From the NCBI GenBank assembly GCA_027578815.1, contig JANBTH010000009.1, positions 12,486 through 76,485 of the forward strand: a stretch of DNA of 64,000 nucleotides. Reading direction: 5' to 3'. This document shows positions 61,768 to 64,000 of this stretch, one piece after another. The translations under genes and the position numbers were made by a program. The DNA is from Coemansia sp. RSA 1804. Lineage: Eukaryota; Kickxellomycota; Kickxellomycetes; Kickxellales; Kickxellaceae. The notes under the pieces are model-generated. The model did not search any database and had not been told where the DNA came from. It saw only the letters and a program-made list of their open reading frames with translations. The first letter of the stretch is position 1; each line of letters starts with the position of its first letter.

Positions 61768-62042
61768 GTCATGCGTGTATCTGTGGCACACACTTTAGCT
61801 GTGTTTACAGCTTGTGATAACATCTGCATTGTCATGTGATTTTAGCAGAGATTAAATCATAAGGAAATTTAGCCCTGATTACAGCTGGCCTAGTAACAGG
61901 GCAGTTAAATACCCTGATCAGGACATTGCAAGTTATTACTGTTTTTTCTTTTCCCCTTAGTTTATTTTAGTCTATTTTTATTTAGTAAACATAGAAAACA
62001 TTATACTCTAAGTTCCTCCTTGTCCTCAGTCTAGTTCTTTAC
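61768..62042. repeat. Inverted repeat, left arm
   Basis: 275 bp matching the reverse complement of 62919-63190 almost continuously: for example GTGTTTACAGCTTGTGATAA, CATCTGCATTGTCATGTGAT and GGCCTAGTAACAGGGCAGTT are the same in both arms. The arm is the 3' flank of the gene at 62039-62263 and touches its stop codon. Differences are scattered substitutions and 1-3 base indels. Confidence 0.88.
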
Positions 62043-62263
62043 ACATTTAATGTTGAATATTTCTTCTTGCCAGCTTCAAATATTTCCTTTGCTCTATCAC
62101 TGGTTACTCCTTCCAGAGCACAAATTTCTTTAATTGCTGCATTTCTAAGGAATTCTTTTGCAATATCCTTTTCATTTTCAGAATATACTTGAGAAAATTT
62201 AGACAGATTTAATCCTTCCACAGTAACTTCTAGGGTATATTTCACTCTTGTTTGTGAACTCAT
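62039..62263 (-). CDS. 74-residue hypothetical protein, intact family member
   Basis: ATG 62263; begins MSSQTRVKYTLEVTVEG. Predicted beta strand (VKYTLEVTVEG) followed by helices: SKFSQVYSENEKDIAKEF, a segment ending AIKEICALEGV, then SDRAKEIFEAGKKK. It has two relatives here: a copy with an internal stop (60248-60502) and an inverted remnant (62799-62922). Being the only uninterrupted one, and with a promoter block also kept upstream of the disrupted copy, it is probably functional. No known family. Stop codon abuts the left inverted-repeat arm. Confidence 0.6.
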   Translation of the reverse strand: MSSQTRVKYTLEVTVEGLNLSKFSQVYSENEKDIAKEFLRNAAIKEICALEGVTSDRAKEIFEAGKKKYSTLNV

Positions 62264-62384
62264 TTCCTTGATAAATGTTTTAAGCTAAATCAATTGATGA
62301 TAAAAGCTTTAAAAATGTATTGCAGCTGAATGGATTATAATGGTGGACAAGAATTTAATGCAAATGGGGGATGTATCAATTATA

Positions 62385-62560
62385 TAGTGAATAGATTCCA
62401 AACATACCAGCCTGAAAATCAGCAAACAAAGTTTTTATGCTAATGTAAGTATGTGTCATATATGATGATAATTATGATGTAACAATTATGCACCAATGAT
62501 TGTGCCAGCCAAAAGATATTTATAGACACAGGTTGAGAAATGGATATCATTATCACATGA
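62385..62560 (-). promoter_or_regulatory. Duplicated 5' flank, copy 2
   Basis: Counterpart of 60560-60800; GTGAATAGATTC, TGCTAATGTAAGTATGTG, GATGATAATTATGATG, TAACAATTATGCA and TATCACATG. Located about 120-300 bp upstream of the 74-residue gene. Confidence 0.6.
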
Positions 62561-62798
62561 TTGGAAAAATTTAAGTCAGTATGATGGAAATCAATTAAAA
62601 GTGTAAAAATACCATTAATAATTAAGGATATCAATTAGTAATTAAGGGATCTGCCTTCAAAACTTCAGAAAGAGCTGTCTTTCAGTAGCTTGCACTAAAA
62701 GTGGGGGTAGATCCTAAGGGACCTTTTGGTGCAGAAATGATCAATTAATTATTTTTGTAAAAGTGATTAAAAATAAGTTTAAGAGGAAGTTCCTTAGT

Positions 62799-62922
62799 AT
62801 GGATCAAGAAGTTACTTTTTCAAAAGTTGAGTTAAATCTTAACAAATACTTTATCTTCATCATCCAAGCTAGCTGAGAGAAACTTCTTTTGCAAGAGAGA
62901 TATGTTTCAACAGGTTTTGTAA
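62799..62922 (+). pseudogene. Inverted, degraded remnant of the 74-residue gene
   Basis: Read on the plus strand, GAAGTTACT and TTAAATCT match the intact gene's codons for EVT and LNL, in order. The end, AGATATGTTTCAACA to GTAAAGAACTAG, matches its last codons, stop and 3' flank. The middle of the gene is missing, and the frame from ATG 62799 ends at TGA after 26 codons. Directly continued by the right inverted-repeat arm, so gene and flank were duplicated together in inverted orientation. Confidence 0.55.
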
Positions 62923-63190
62923 AGAACTAGACTGAGGAGGAGGAGGAACTTAGAATAAATCTTGTTCTGTTTATAAATAAGAATAAAACTAAAGATAAAC
63001 TGAGAAAAAGAGAGAAAAGTAATAACTTGCAATGTCTCTGTCAGGGTATTTAACTGCCCTGTTACTAGGCCAGCTGTGATCAGGGCTAAATTCCCTTATG
63101 ATTTAATCTTCGCTAAAATCACATGACAATGCAGATGTTATCACAAGCTGTAAACACAGCTGAAACATGTGGTGCAGATACAAGCATGAC
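62919..63190. repeat. Inverted repeat, right arm
   Basis: 272 bp, the reverse complement of the left arm with roughly 85-90 percent identity by eye. Inside it GCCCTG...CAGGGC can form a hairpin. The sequence outside both arms is unrelated. The spacer between arms is 876 bp. Confidence 0.88.
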
Positions 63191-64000
63191 ATAATCACTA
63201 AAATTGGTGCCTTGTTTTAATACATTTATAAGTAGATATTGTTATCTAATCATACAATATTGAAATTATGCTATTATCAATCACATCAAAACAAAATTTA
63301 ATTTGTCAGTAACTTTTAAACAAAGTTGCAATGTTTGAATACTTAAGATTTAACAGTATTAAAAAAGTGTACTTTGCAACATTTGTGGTAGAAAATCTGG
63401 TCAATTAAATTTTTTCTATCTTATTCTCATCTTCGGCACTGGGCACTACCTCTGTGTTATGATGATGTAGGAATTGTTAACATTTGATCAAAATGTTAAC
63501 ATTCAATGCAAATTTTAACCATTCCAGCCATTACAAGTAACATTTTTCATATTAGGATTTGATCAATAGCAATGTATTCTTTTTAATAGTGAATGATCAG
63601 GGGCTATAAAAGCACCAATATTCACTAGTTGAAGGAGAAATGTTTTCTTTAGGTAGTTTTTATTGTTATTAAAAGAAAAGATATTGAAATGAAAAAAAAG
63701 TCTATGATATTCTGCCAATGGTACTAACCTAAACCATTACTTTATGTTTTTTAACAACTATTAGCTACTTGTCAGACTGTTTCCTGAGAACCCATTGTCT
63801 TACAGAATCCTGTGGAGCCTATTTCTTTAATATTTTTACCCATTCCAGACCTATGCTTATTCAATTTTGATAGCTTTTATGACACAGCAACAGAAAAACT
63901 AATAAATCTAAATAGCTTTACACCAATTTCTTGCATTGCTGAATTTGTTAAAATATTTTGTATCTCCTATTGCTTTATAATTTTTTTAACAAATGACTAA
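63191..64000. other. AT-rich DNA to the end of the window
   Basis: No supported gene. A frame open from 63812 to the window end starts at GTG and its 62 residues match nothing recognisable; a gene entering from the right cannot be excluded. Confidence 0.3.

Noticed and set aside
61510..61839. Cys/His-rich and other ORFs as a transposase or zinc-finger gene
   Set aside because: They run into the inverted-repeat arm, overlap in two frames, and show no conserved frame in the other arm.

Overview
The window looks like nuclear DNA of an early-diverging fungus; I lean towards Kickxellomycotina (Coemansia/Linderina-like), but this is inference. Supporting points are an ATP-citrate lyase encoded as one chain (ascomycetes usually split it into two genes), fungal wall hydrolases (GH81 beta-1,3-glucanase, GH18 chitinase), few and short introns with GT..AG borders, TATA boxes 70-280 bp upstream of many starts, and a family of bZIP regulators. 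No tRNA, rRNA or CRISPR array was recognised.

The DNA is of two kinds. GC-rich gene blocks hold conserved single-copy genes: mitochondrial aconitase (5.6-7.9 kb), a DNAJC9-like J protein and AHA1 (11.2-13.9 kb), GH81 glucanase (24-27 kb), and a run at 36.9-55.9 kb with an I78-like inhibitor, chitinase, CRAL-TRIO protein, ATP-citrate lyase, YANK-type pseudokinase, AMP deaminase and a zinc alcohol/polyol dehydrogenase. AT-rich blocks (about 2-5, 9.6-11, 14-21 and 56-64 kb) hold very small genes of unknown function, an F-box gene and decayed gene copies.

Three things stand out. (1) A cluster of five bZIP genes at 29.2-36.1 kb; two are spliced and two share a Ser-for-Asn change in the basic region plus a C-terminal SRHxIxFL motif. 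(2) A tandem pair of membrane-anchored trypsin-fold pseudoproteases (19.3-23.0 kb) that keep three disulfides but have lost the whole catalytic triad. (3) Micro-gene families in the AT-rich DNA. One is a zinc-ribbon family whose ~250 bp promoter is conserved in three copies at a fixed distance from the ancestral start, although two of the three coding regions are damaged. Another is a ~74-residue family at 60-63 kb with one intact copy, one copy with an internal stop and one inverted remnant, the first and last sharing a near-identical ~270 bp inverted repeat. A third is a small basic-tail family with an R-V-PG-H-I-K motif.

Functionally, aconitase and ATP-citrate lyase bracket citrate metabolism, the J protein and AHA1 are convergent chaperone genes, and the two glycoside hydrolases remodel or digest fungal-type walls. 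I see no operon-like pathway joining the large genes. A 97-base assembly gap lies at 42117-42213 between G-homopolymers.
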